From NCBI GenBank assembly GCA_001465935.1, contig LNKV01000001.1:186001-250000 (forward strand): a stretch of 64,000 nucleotides of DNA, written 5' to 3'. This stretch comes from Clarireedia homoeocarpa (lineage: Eukaryota; Ascomycota; Leotiomycetes; Helotiales; Rutstroemiaceae). Of the stretch, positions 24,163 to 34,551 are shown piece after piece (the stretch's first letter is position 1; the number at the start of each line of letters is the position of its first letter). The translations under genes and the position numbers were made by a program. The notes under the pieces were generated by a model. The model worked only from the letters and a program-made list of their open reading frames with translations. It did not search any database and was not told the origin of the DNA.

Positions 24163-25235
24163 TTCGCGTAGTGGATAGTGATTCGAAAGTAGCAAAGGCG
24201 AACCGGCGCATCGATTGCCGATGTAACAAGTCGGTTCTATTGTCTGCCAAATAACGGAATGATCGGTTGTCTTGCTGCAAAATCATAGATAGCCGTCACA
24301 ATTCCCAAGAAAGCTTCCGTGCTTTTGAGTGAAAGAGGCAGGTTGAAGTGGACTAGGTGGAAACGGTGGAAACGGTTGAAATGTTCTTGAACCGGCTGAG
24401 CTTTTGGGCGTGAACGGCCATCAAACAAACCATGAGAATGCGCTCGGCAAAACTAAAGTCCGGCGCGCCAAGAAGGAAAAGCTCCGCATCGGGCTATACA
24501 ATTGCAAAGGGTAGCTCTATGGACGGGGGGAGAGCCAGTTACTACTCTTAGGTCTTTGCTGCAATGTCCTGGATATGTAAAGTGTCTGGATTGGGAAGAT
24601 ACTAACGCTAACATTGCGCCTGTTCATTGAGCTCACCATTGACGTTGGGAGTTCGGTCTATGTAGCCTTGCTGTCTGTCTGCCTTGCCTTGCCCTTGGTC
24701 TGAAGCCGAGCTCAGGGTCATGCATACTTCGTACATCACTTATTGCTCGATTAGTTCTATTGTGTTACTTGATCAGACGAAGATTGTGTGTCAGTGGATA
24801 ATTCGAAGATAGCAAGCTGTCACTTATCGAATTCCTCTGCACAATGGTTTGTCTAACTCCCCAAACAGGTCAGAAGTGCCCCTCTAAGAATCCGTGCCAA
24901 GAATAGCTAGTTAAGGGCCCTGTTATTCCGCCTCTTATCAGAGGTTATCGACTCGTCGCCGCCTTCTCTGCTGCACCCTCGCTTTGTAGCGGCTCCACGC
25001 GAAACAAAAGCACATAACGGAGCTGGCCGCCATTTACTTGTTGTCTTCATTCTTTCAATTTTAAGGGAGTCCAATACATGCTTTAATATTTCATACCACA
25101 AGGCGAGTGATTGAGACTAATTCTGACTTTCTTCACTAACCTAGAGAACAATGTAGTGCAAATATCCTCAACTTTTAGTCCGGTCTTGATCATCGAAACC
25201 TAGTAAACATCGTCAAAAACACTTGAGGGAAAAAA
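24163..25235. other. Divergent intergenic region, WAPL / UPRT
   Basis: About 1.07 kb with presumed promoters of both genes. No repeat, RNA gene or convincing ORF seen. Confidence 0.6.
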
Positions 25236-26172
25236 ATGACTTCCCCAGAAACTGTGAAATGCCCTTCACAAAGCGTCGGCCCAGATTATCGCCCCGAAAA
25301 GCCTGTGGCTACTGTCTCCACGGAAGTGCCATTCGAAAATGTGCATACATTGCCCCAGACCCCGCAGCTGATTGCCCTTTTGACGTACGTGAAAAGACTT
25401 AGAGCCTGTCCTTGCGTACAATACTAACGAGTTTTTGTGCAGCATGATACGAGACAAGAATACCCAGCGAGCCGATTTCATCTTTTATTCGAACCGTATC
25501 ATTCGTCTTCTGGTTGAAGAAGGCTTGAACCATCTACCAGTAGTTGAGCACACGATCACTACCCCAGTTGGGCGGACATATGCAGGAGTACAATTTCAGG
25601 GCAAGATATGCGGTGTCTCCATTATGCGGGCTGGTGAAGCTATGGAACAAGGTCTACGAGACTGCTGTCGCTCGGTCAGAATTGGAAAGATCCTTATTCA
25701 AAGAGACGAAGAGACTTCTTTGCCCAAGCTCTTCTACGACAAATTGCCCGAAGACATCGCTAGTCGCTGGGTCCTCCTCCTTGACCCAATGTTTGCTACT
25801 GGTAAGAACCAATTGTGATGTAATGGAATGGCCCTAACATCGAAAATAGGAGGATCCGCGATAATGGCAGTTGATGTCTTGATGTCTCGGGGTGTTCCAG
25901 AAAATCGAATTCTCTTTTTGAACCTAATAGCGAGTCCAGAAGGGATTGAGACGTTTGCTAAGAAATTCCCAAAGGTCAGGGTAGTGACAGCCTTCGTCGA
26001 CCAGGTTCGTTGTTCCTCAAAGGCAAATGAAGTGACTCCAGCTAACATCGGAATAGGGACTTGATGAGAAGAAGTATGCTTTGTCTCAGACGCGATTGGA
26101 TTCTGCTAACACGCACACAGCTACATCGTTCCAGGTCTTGGTGATTTTGGTGATAGATTCTACACCATGTAG
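25236..26172 (+). CDS. Uracil phosphoribosyltransferase (FUR1/URC6-type)
   Basis: Makes UMP from uracil and PRPP. Exons 25236-25384, 25443-25801, 25850-26004, 26057-26073 and 26121-26172 give 243 aa. Family landmarks are RDKNTQRADFIFYSNRIIRL, GKICGVSIMRAGEAMEQGLR, the PRPP-binding loop LLDPMFATGGSAIMAVDVL (split by an intron after ATG) and the uracil-binding C terminus YIVPGLGDFGDRFYTM. The fourth exon is only 17 nt (GLDEKK) and its AG/GT borders are clear. This enzyme is FUR1 in uracil salvage; in Lachancea kluyveri a UPRT (URC6) also takes part in the URC uracil-breakdown pathway. URC1 lies 1.7 kb downstream on the same strand, which makes the second role worth considering. Which paralogue type this is cannot be decided from one sequence. 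Confidence 0.94.
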
Positions 26173-26448
26173 AAGCTCCAGTTGTCAATCGTTCCGTAGA
26201 TGTTTAGCCTTGTACCACAAGCCCAACGATGGCACTGCACTGCATATGTCCTTTCGCTTCGAAGCAGTCTGTTTTCACAGTCATGATAATCCTGAATGAT
26301 CCATTGCCAGCTGTTGCATAGAGCCAGAAGAATATGTCCGCCGCACACAACCGCCGAACGCCCGTAAATATCACATTCCAACTTCGCCAATTTTTAAAGT
26401 ATATAACGCCACACCCGTCTTAGCACCGTGTTCGTAGAGTTGCATACC

Positions 26449-27038
26449 TCAGTATTCATCATCCCCAACAACCCCCTCCCCAGAGTACCCGCCGAGCCCA
26501 TCTTCATCACCCATTATATCATCATCGTCGTCGTCGTCGTCGTCACCGCCCTTGGGAGCAGCACCAGAAGTGCGTCGATCAGGTGGACGTTCGGGCGCAT
26601 GGTCTCCGCCAGCTTCGCCTTGCTTTGCGACAGCATCACAAGCATCGACCCAATCGGAGTATACATCGACAGCAGCTGAAAGATCTAATATCACAATGAG
26701 TTGGGCGCCATAGCTTCGAGTTTCGAGCACTTACAGTTGATGGCGCATTGAAATTTCTGGTCGCATACCTTGCAGGAGAGTTGTCCAACGCCAGCTTTCT
26801 TGTCGATCTTAACTTGGACGGACTTTTCGTGATTGCAAAACAAACATGGAAAGACAGTTGCTAAGGGCTCATTCTTCAAGTTGGTGTCAGTAACAATGGG
26901 TTTCTCTTGGCGACGCTCAAAGAATATAAATATGATGATACCTTTTTGGGACCCTGAGGCTTCTTGGCTGCCTTACGTTTGCCCTGGAGAATATCAGACG
27001 AGTGATAGATTGCGAATAGTATACAGCCGACTTACCAT
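26449..27038 (-). CDS. ELF1: Transcription elongation factor ELF1 (ELOF1)
   Basis: Small zinc-ribbon factor that travels with RNA polymerase II. The coding sequence begins with an exon whose only coding bases are the ATG (27038-27036), directly followed by GTAAGT; the next exon continues GKRKAAKKPQGPKK. This gives the expected basic N terminus MGKRK. The zinc ribbon is CLFCNHEKSV followed by LSCKVC, and the helix DVYSDWVDACD is the ELF1 signature. A fungal acidic tail follows, with a run of nine Asp and the end GDDEY. An intron separates CAIN from DLSAAVDVY. The gene converges with UPRT and is divergent from URC1. Confidence 0.93.
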
Positions 27039-27857
27039 TGTATTGTATAATCGACCGGCTGAGAACGTGCGTGGAGTGTAGACTTCGTATGGGATGACTG
27101 GGAGTTTAACGCGGCGGGCAGTTGATATACGCGAAGTACAGAACAGAAGAATAATGTCAGATGGATCTCTGCCTCACCTACCTTGCGTGCTTGCTTGCTT
27201 GCTTGCCGAGTCATACGAAGGAAAAAGGCAATGAAAGCGCTGAAGCCGGTTTCGGTAGCGAGAAGCTGCTAGGGCAGCGGTCTTCCGTACCTTAAAATTG
27301 AGTGAATGTTTAGTGATGCCTTATCACTGTCAGTCGCTGGTATAGTAAGATACTTAAGAATGTTTAGTGATGCCTTACTGTAGTGCTCCGCTTCCACGCA
27401 CAGGCTTTGGGTTTTGGTGGGGCGATAGGCAGATCAAGCCCCCCCACCGCTATTGAACAGCAGCGAGAATAGGAAAGACGGAAAGAGGGAAAGAGGGAAA
27501 GAGGGAAGTGAGACTTTGCTAATACTTTGCTAATACCTAACCACCTAACCACCTCACCACCCAACTACTTAACCTCTTGACCACTTAGCTAACACAGTCG
27601 TCCATACATACACACCACCAGACGGTGCCCACTTTCTATAAGAACTGTGCATCACAACTTGAATCTCCAAACATCTCCCTACCCCTCCACCAACAACGTG
27701 TCCTTGTGCTTTGGAAATATCACATCTTGAGTTTGTGTGTCGACAAAGACAAACAAAGGAAAACCCTTTGTCAACACCGCTTCTGCCCCCCCGCCATTGC
27801 CCTTTCACAGAACAGCTTCCCTTTAAACTTACCCGTTGGAGCTGCTCTAAACACACC
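27039..27857. other. Divergent intergenic region, ELF1 / URC1
   Basis: About 820 bp with promoters of both genes. It contains small simple repeats only: TTGC units near 27190-27204, GAAAGAGG units near 27480-27507, and CCTAACCA-type units near 27535-27560. No ORF supported. Confidence 0.6.
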
Positions 27858-30548
27858 ATGTCTGCTTCACCGCCCGATCAAACTGCTTTGATGCAGGAAA
27901 TACTCGATTCCATCAAGAATCTGCAGGTTAATCAAGTCCAGCTTGCGTCTAACGTCGATGCCATCACTGGCCGTGTCAATGTGCTAGCTGGCATGAAAGA
28001 AGTGCGTGATGTCGCTGCCACTGGTCCAACCACTACTTCCGAACCCTCTACATCCGTGCCGAAAAGTGGTGAAAGTCTGCCCAAAGATGAGCATGTGCCG
28101 CTGTCCCCGTCGCTGCCCGCCGCAAAGCTCGATGCCGAGATTCCCATTCCATCCTCACCCCAAAAGGCCAGCACGAGTACCGGAACCTCTCGAATCATTC
28201 TCACGTGAGTTCTCTCCGATGCGTGGAAGAAATAGCTTAATTTGGCTGAATGTGACAAAAGTACATATCCCGGCCAATCCGGCATAAATCCCCTTCCCAT
28301 GGATTGGGGTCACAAAGATCCTCAAGCAAGAGGACCCGTAGTTGTATCTAGGAACCCGGAAACTGTCCGAAGACGTAACGGCAAGTCATTCTACTGCGTC
28401 TTTAATGTTTAAATGCTAATTTGTTCTGTAGCAATTGGAGGTATAATCATCCCTTAGTCTTAGCGTGCGATCGACCTGACATGTTTATTGTAGCTCATGG
28501 TGGATCATATTCGATCTACTATGCTTTGGCGGTTGCTAGCAAAGAAATCAAGTCAGATCACAAGTATGTCGAGGGCTGGTTTATCATTTGCGGATCTTTC
28601 ATGCGCATAATTACTGAGTCAAACTAATGCCTTCCCAGACCTGATTTCACCAACACCGAACCTGCCTCAAACATTGGGCCTTTTCCCCAATGGGCCGACA
28701 AAAAGAAGATCGTCTCGATGGACCCTCTCGGTCATCTCGCGCCATGGCTCTTCAAGGATACGATTGAGAAAGAGAACAGTAAGTAATATAGATCTCGTGG
28801 TGGGGGAAGTGGCTCTGGGCTGACTCAAAATAGTTGATATTAGACCTACCATTGGTATGTTTATAGTATAATATTCCCTGATGGTGTCTTTACTAATTAT
28901 AATTTGACAGCAATTACCCGCGCTCACATGAAGGTAATTATGTGCCATCTGATAAATCAGAGTAGCAGTACTAATGACATTCATAGCTGCCAGAACTGGA
29001 AACAAGTGTTCGTGAAGGTCGACTGTAAGCAGCAGCTAAATCAAACAAGATAAATACGAGTGCTGACATTTGTAGTGTGCCGGATGGCAAAATCTGCCTA
29101 AATGAATCCGGGGAACTCGCTGTCACTAAATTTGCCGTGGAACCAGTATGTTCCCTAGCCCCTGTGCTCTGGTTGTACTTTTAACCAAATCCCTCAGGTC
29201 TGGTATTTGCCCGGTGTCGCAGAGCGATTTGGCATTGGTTTGTGATTTCTTTCGGAGAATTGAAAGCTGCTTTACTTACCACTAGCCTAGACGAGGGAAC
29301 CTTGAGAAGATCATTGTTCGAACACACTGGTGGATCGTACCCAGAGTTGATTACCAGGGGCGATATCAAGCTCTTCCTCCCGCCAATTGGTATGGTAAAC
29401 TCCTTGCTTCTTCTCGTTATATTTTCCCGATGCTTAACAACCCACAGGTGGCTTGACAGTTTATTGCTTTGGAGACCCTGCCAAGATGTCAGATGAGAAC
29501 GTTCGACTGGCTCTTAGAATCCATGATGAGGTAAATTATAAATACCGCACTATGCTGGGTAATGCCATTAAGCAGATCTAACAAGCTGATACTCTCGGTA
29601 GTGTAACGGTAGTGACGTGTTCGGATCTGATATTTGTACATGTCGACCATACCTTATCTATGGCATTGAGGAAGCTGTCAAGGAGGCACAAAAGGGAGGA
29701 AGTGGGGTGGTCATCTATTTCCGTAAAGAAGGCCGGGCTCTTGGAGAAGTCACAAAGGTATTTGAATATTTCAGCGGCTCATGGGTTTTCATTTACCTTC
29801 ATGCTGTGGACCCCTCCATTCTTATCCACCCACTCCGCCGCAGCACTTACCCCCACCTCCCAAATTATTTCCTTACGCCACCCACGTTCTCCCTTGCAAA
29901 TCTCTGTCATCTATCACTTGCTATAATCTGTGTCTAATCCGACCATGTAGTACCTCGTGTATAACGCGAGGAAGCGTGGAGCCGATCGAGCTTCGGAATA
30001 TTTCAAGCGCACGGAAAATATCGCCGGTGTAAAGGATATGCGTTTCCAGGCTTTGATGCCCGATATTCTTCACTGGCTAGGAATAAAAAAAATCGACAGA
30101 ATGTTGAGCATGAGCAAGTAAGTTGTTGATCAAGAGGAACATATGAAACAATAGTAACCATTTTGACAGCATGAAACACGATGCTATAGTCGGTCAAGGG
30201 TAAGAAAAAGCTCACAGGAACACACAGAATTCGTAGCCACGGCTAAAAGTCCCTTAGAATCCCTATACATGAACGTGTCGAACTACCCGAATCTTGGATC
30301 CCAGCAGATTCCAGGGTAGAAATTGATGCGAAAATTACAGCAGGTCAGTTCCCCTTGCCAACTCATGTGTCTTTACCTTGATAGGGCTGAAGATTGGTGC
30401 AAGGATACTTTACTACGGGTCACCGAATGACCGAAGAAGAGCTCGCCGCTGTCAAGGGACGAAGCTGGGAAGAGTAAGTGGCTCCTTTGAGACTTTGTAG
30501 CAACGAGATCCCCTAGAACTGACCCAAAACCGCAGTATCGATCACTGA
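27858..30548 (+). CDS. URC1: URC1: GTP-cyclohydrolase-II-like uracil-catabolism protein
   Basis: Homologue of the GTP cyclohydrolase II-like protein of the fungal URC uracil-degradation pathway. My join has 18 exons and 526 aa: 27858-28204, 28262-28380, 28432-28440, 28494-28563, 28639-28778, 28834-28854, 28911-28933, 28987-29024, 29076-29145, 29198-29237, 29291-29389, 29448-29530, 29602-29757, 29951-30117, 30170-30199, 30258-30343, 30404-30473, 30536-30548. The Ser/Pro-rich first exon is followed by family blocks NAIGAHGGSYSIYYALAVAS, TRAHMK and FAVEPVWYLPGVAERFGI. The cyclohydrolase zinc site is intact as C-x10-C-x-C in ECNGSDVFGSDICTC, and FRKEGRALGEVTK matches the catalytic RQEGRG-type segment. 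Riboflavin RIB1 is the main alternative, but the long N-terminal half and the GHRMTEEEL end point to URC1. The third exon (9 nt) sits behind a GC-AG intron. Confidence 0.9.
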
Positions 30549-31493
30549 TCACGCGCCGGAAAGAGTCAGTCATGACTTGGGCCGCACAAAACGTACCTGC
30601 ATGCAGTATGTGTGCCTAACAATCCAAACGTAGTCTAGCATATGGGAATACAATTATTTTCTTTTGCCGGCGTCCATATTTTGTAAGATCCCGCTTGGGC
30701 ACAGTGACTCGGTGGACGAAGCATACGACATGCGACATTAATTACAGTATGATGACCTAACTTTCATCAGATTTCGTAAGTTACGGACAGCTTAACCTAG
30801 TTCCAAAAAGAAAATATCTGTGCTTTCCCCAAATTCCAAGTTTTTGGGTTGCTGGGAAAAAACGCTATGTTATCGTTGGACTTGCATCCAGACCAGACGA
30901 CTTTGTGAGGTCGTCCAGTAAGGTCGTGTAGAGAGGTGGTGAGGGGTTAATGGTGCGTTTCGACTGTAAGCCTGCCCACATTTTTCAATGCACGCTTGAT
31001 GCATGTGTGCACCCGTTATCCATTAACAACCCAACACATCATAGTTGTTGGCGTGGACTGAGTGAATGCGGTAATTCTCTCAAGGATAGACATGTGGCCG
31101 AGACCGACCATGGACTCTAATCGGGGAGTGAGAAAATTGGAGTAACTGTGAGTAATTGGAGCAGACGACGGTTTAGAAGGTCCTAAACCGGGCCTCTTGT
31201 TTACCTTACTACTTCGTATGCTTAGCAGCCCTGCTATACTCTTTTCCGTGGCTCGCGTTATTTAATATACCTTCTGGAACCTCCAGCTAGACCTTCTTTC
31301 TTCTCTGTTTCTCGTATTCTCTTCCATCCCGAGACAGTTTTCCCAAGTTGCAGAAACCGTTTGCATTATTTTCGTTGTGAAAAGGCAGCTTCGTCAACGA
31401 CGTTCATCGTAACCATCAATTCCACCAATCTCATCTTATCAGCTTACTCCGAGATATCCATTCCAAGTGGGGAAGCCAGATACCTATAAGTCA
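30549..31493. other. Intergenic region after URC1
   Basis: About 945 bp with no supported gene or notable repeat. The part nearest 31.3-31.5 kb is pyrimidine rich, as expected of a leader for the next gene. Confidence 0.55.
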
Positions 31494-32009
31494 ATGATCC
31501 GCCCGAGCTATTCCACACTCTACGAATCAAGTCCCATCAATCAATTCACTATGTCTTCCAAAACGCAAACTCGAGGATCTTGTCCAAAAGTATCTTCCCG
31601 TCCTAAACTCATGAGAGCACATGCCACCGCACCATCATTAGTGGTAACCGGCAACGCATCTCGAAAAGACCTCGCCAGCCTTCAATCCTGTTCGAAGGCT
31701 ACCACAATCCTCACTCGTGTTGCAAGCTATTCAGCACAGCAGGACCACCGCAGTCCACGGAGCTCACCAAGTAGTTCCTGCTCGTCACCATTGAGCCGAA
31801 GTCCAGAGACTTCATCATCATTAAGGTCATTTAACGATCTGAAGAACATGAAATATGAATGTTAGTCATCCCCTTTACCTGAAGCTATTGAGAGAAAGAT
31901 TGCTGATCATGTCTTAGCAGCGGGGTACTTTAGTTTTCCGAGTTTTGAAGACTTTCAAGGATACCAAGAGCCCGGTGAACGAATGGAGCGAGACAGGAAG
32001 AGCATCTGA
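31494..32009 (+). CDS. Small hypothetical protein, Ser/Thr-rich
   Basis: Two exons, 31494-31860 and 31921-32009, join in frame to 151 aa using a GTTAGT donor and an AG acceptor. The first part is Ser/Thr/Arg rich and probably disordered (SPSSSCSSPLSRSPETSSS). The second exon contributes an aromatic, likely conserved motif YFSFPSFEDFQGYQEPGE and ends in a stop. I do not recognise a family. The clean splice and sudden change to a structured-looking motif favour a real gene. An in-frame ATG at MSSKTQTRG, 19 residues in, is an alternative start. Confidence 0.6.
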
Positions 32010-32919
32010 TCGTGACTTCGCAATGGTGTATCTATAGATGTATGGAAATCAGGAGGGACAAATAAACGCTTCGTCTCGTGGATAGTTTGGGTCTTTTGTA
32101 TTGGTACTTGGGAAGGTACTTGGGAAGGTACTTGGGAAGGTACTTCGGAATGGATCGGATACATGATACCTCGACAACGGAACGGATGAGACTTCAGGCG
32201 TCCGGAGTTTCTGTGATAGATGGACGGTTTGGCAAACTGTGGTCTTGGACTTTGGGCGGTTTAATATGCCGGGTGTGATTTAAGGATCTTCTGCGTCTTT
32301 TTGGAGTATATATGGTGGATGGTGGAAAACAATGGTTTGGCTGTATTTAGTAGCACTCCTTCCTTACATATACCCACGTTTCATTGTCCATAGTCTTTAG
32401 GTTTCAGGATTGCGAAAAAAGCATCAATTGAATTAATGAAATATAACTCGTCTTGAATATGAATGTGAAAGGAACCATTTTCCGTTGATTAATCATGCAC
32501 TTTCATGAAGTCACAATGGAGAGGCAATAAAAGTTTTTGCCCAACAAAAATGTGACCATTGCTGCTCTGTAGAGGAAGCCAAGTACTATACTTCTTCCGG
32601 AACGGTATTAAAAAGAAACAAACCAGAAATATTGCACAAACCAATAGCGAATTCTATATGATATATTTTCTCAAATCTGAGAGCAAGGACGGCGATGAGG
32701 TCGTTTTCTGTAAAAGGATTCTTCTCAATTGGAGAATTTCACCAAGTCTTTTTTGGCGCACGGACCATCACGAGCTCTAGGAAATTCTCGCTTAATTCTG
32801 GTCCACGCACCATAGATTTTTAATTTTCAACACACCTCTTCTCAATTCCAACCTTAGATCACGAACGCCCATACAACCAAATTCTTCTCAGCCCGGCGAA
32901 TAGGTAACTTATCGCAATC
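32010..32919. other. Intergenic region before eS1
   Basis: About 910 bp. Contains the 12-bp tandem repeat listed separately in the 3' flank of the hypothetical gene, then AT-rich sequence and the eS1 promoter. A 73-codon plus-strand ORF at 32559-32780 shows no domain. Confidence 0.55.
32103..32150. repeat. Four copies of a 12-bp unit
   Basis: GGTACTTGGGAA occurs three times exactly, and a fourth time with one change (TTCGG for TTGGG), head to tail. It lies about 95 bp after the stop codon of the hypothetical gene, probably in its 3' untranslated region. Confidence 0.9.
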
Positions 32920-33980
32920 ATGGCTGTCGGAAAGTGAGTAACGTTCTGATCACCCTGGATTATCGATTGGCGATGGATTTCTCGCAATTCAGCCTACGCG
33001 ACGACCTTTGAGGAGGGGCAAAATATGTCGAGAGTATAGTTTCTGACAGGACGTAGGAATAAGCGTCTCTCAAAGGGCAAGAAGGGTCTCAAGAAGAAGA
33101 CCCAAGATCCCTTCGCCCGTAAAGATTGGTATCAAATCAAGGTATGTTCGATACAAGGGCTCAAATTAATTCACAATCATACTGACAGCATTATCACAGG
33201 CACCATCTTCCTTCCAGATCAGAGAGTACGAATTTACACATCTCGAATATCTTCGAATCACATTCTAATATTGTATACAGTGTCGGAAAGACTCTCGTCA
33301 ACAGGACCACCGGTCTCAAGAACGCCAACGATGCTTTGAAGGGACGAATTGTCGAAGTTTCTTTGGCCGATTTGCAGAAGGATGAGGACCACGCTTTCCG
33401 CAAGGTTAGGCTCCGTGTCGATGAGGTCCAGGGAAAGAACTGCTTGACCAACTTCCACGGTCTTGACTTCACATCAGACAAGCTCAGATCTCTTGTACGA
33501 AAATGGCAATCCTTGATCGAGGCCAACGTCACTGTCAAGACCACTGATGACTACCTCCTCCGCCTCTTCGCCATTGCCTTCACCAAGCGTAGACCAAACC
33601 AGATCAAGAAGACTACATATGCTGCCTCTTCTCAAATCAGAGCGATTCGAAAGAAAATGACTGAAATCATCGTCCGTGAAGCCTCCAGCTGCACTCTTAC
33701 TCAACTCACCGCCAAGCTCATCCCTGAGGTTATTGGTCGTGAAATTGAGAAGGCTACCCAAGGCATCTACCCACTACAGAATGTATGTGCATAGGCAAAT
33801 GGTTTGCTTAAGTTGAGAAGCTAATTTTTCTTTTAGGTTCACATCAGAAAAGTCAAGCTCTTGAAGGCACCCAAGTTCGACCTTGGTGCTCTTCTCAACC
33901 TCCACGGCGAGTCAAACACAGACGAGCAAGGCCAAAAGGTTGAGAGAGAGTTCAAGGAGACGGTTCTGGAAGAGGTGTAA
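32920..33980 (+). CDS. RPS1: 40S ribosomal protein eS1 (S3a / RPS1)
   Basis: Core protein of the cytosolic small ribosomal subunit near the platform and mRNA exit. Five exons, 32920-32933, 33057-33141, 33200-33225, 33281-33782 and 33837-33980, give 256 aa, the normal length. It begins MAVGKNKRLSKGKKGLKKK, then DPFARKDWYQIKAPSSF, TTGLKNANDALKGRIVEVSL and LRLFAIAFTKRRPNQIKKT, all typical of S3a. The end is EREFKETVLEEV. As in many ribosomal protein genes, the 5' part is split into small exons: the first has 14 coding bases and the third 26. Confidence 0.97.
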
Positions 33981-34551
33981 AGAGTGAATGTTTGGTGTGA
34001 TTTGGGTTTGACTGGGAATAGCATGTAGTCAGGTCTGGCTCTGGGCAATGGCGTGACAAATCATGACGCATATAGCATAGGGCTATCATTCAATTCCAAA
34101 AATGTCAAAAAAAGCAACCGCAACTCCTCGTTTATGGTGATGGTGAGTTCACATGAAGTATTTATCTTGTTAGGGGTTGATTATTCATAAATCCATCCTT
34201 TGTAGTAACTGTGCACGGCTCAAGTCGAGCAGTCTTTCTGTGCTTGATTATATTGGAAACCAAAAGGCAACGCGTGCCACTGGTATGGCAACCACAAGCT
34301 TGTGGCCGACTTTGATGGCCTGCTCTTCGGTTCCATGACTCCACCTTGGTTTTCTTGATACTAGACGCCACGAAGAATGCTGTAGGGTAGCCAGCAAATT
34401 TCTTCACTTGTAAAGCTTTCCTGTACCGCTCTATCTCCTTATATTATATATGTAGTGTTCTTCCTGTCATCGCCAGACTTATTCTTCCTTCCCTTTTCAT
34501 CTCATCCCTTTGCTTGCCTCCAAAACTCTTCTCCCTTTCTCGCTTCTCACT
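33981..34551. other. Intergenic region after eS1
   Basis: About 570 bp. A minus-strand ORF at 34162-34407 has no recognisable features. The last 100 bases are pyrimidine rich, consistent with a leader for the next, tentative gene. Confidence 0.5.

Noticed and set aside
24237..24428. 63-codon ORF upstream of WAPL on the same strand
   Set aside because: No splice connection in frame to WAPL and no domain; likely chance in the promoter region.
28667..29005. 112-codon minus-strand ORF inside URC1
   Set aside because: Antisense shadow of several URC1 exons and introns.
29591..29620. tRNA D-arm-like TAGTGTAACGG string
   Set aside because: It is the splice acceptor and first codons of URC1 exon 13, which encodes the zinc-site Cys.
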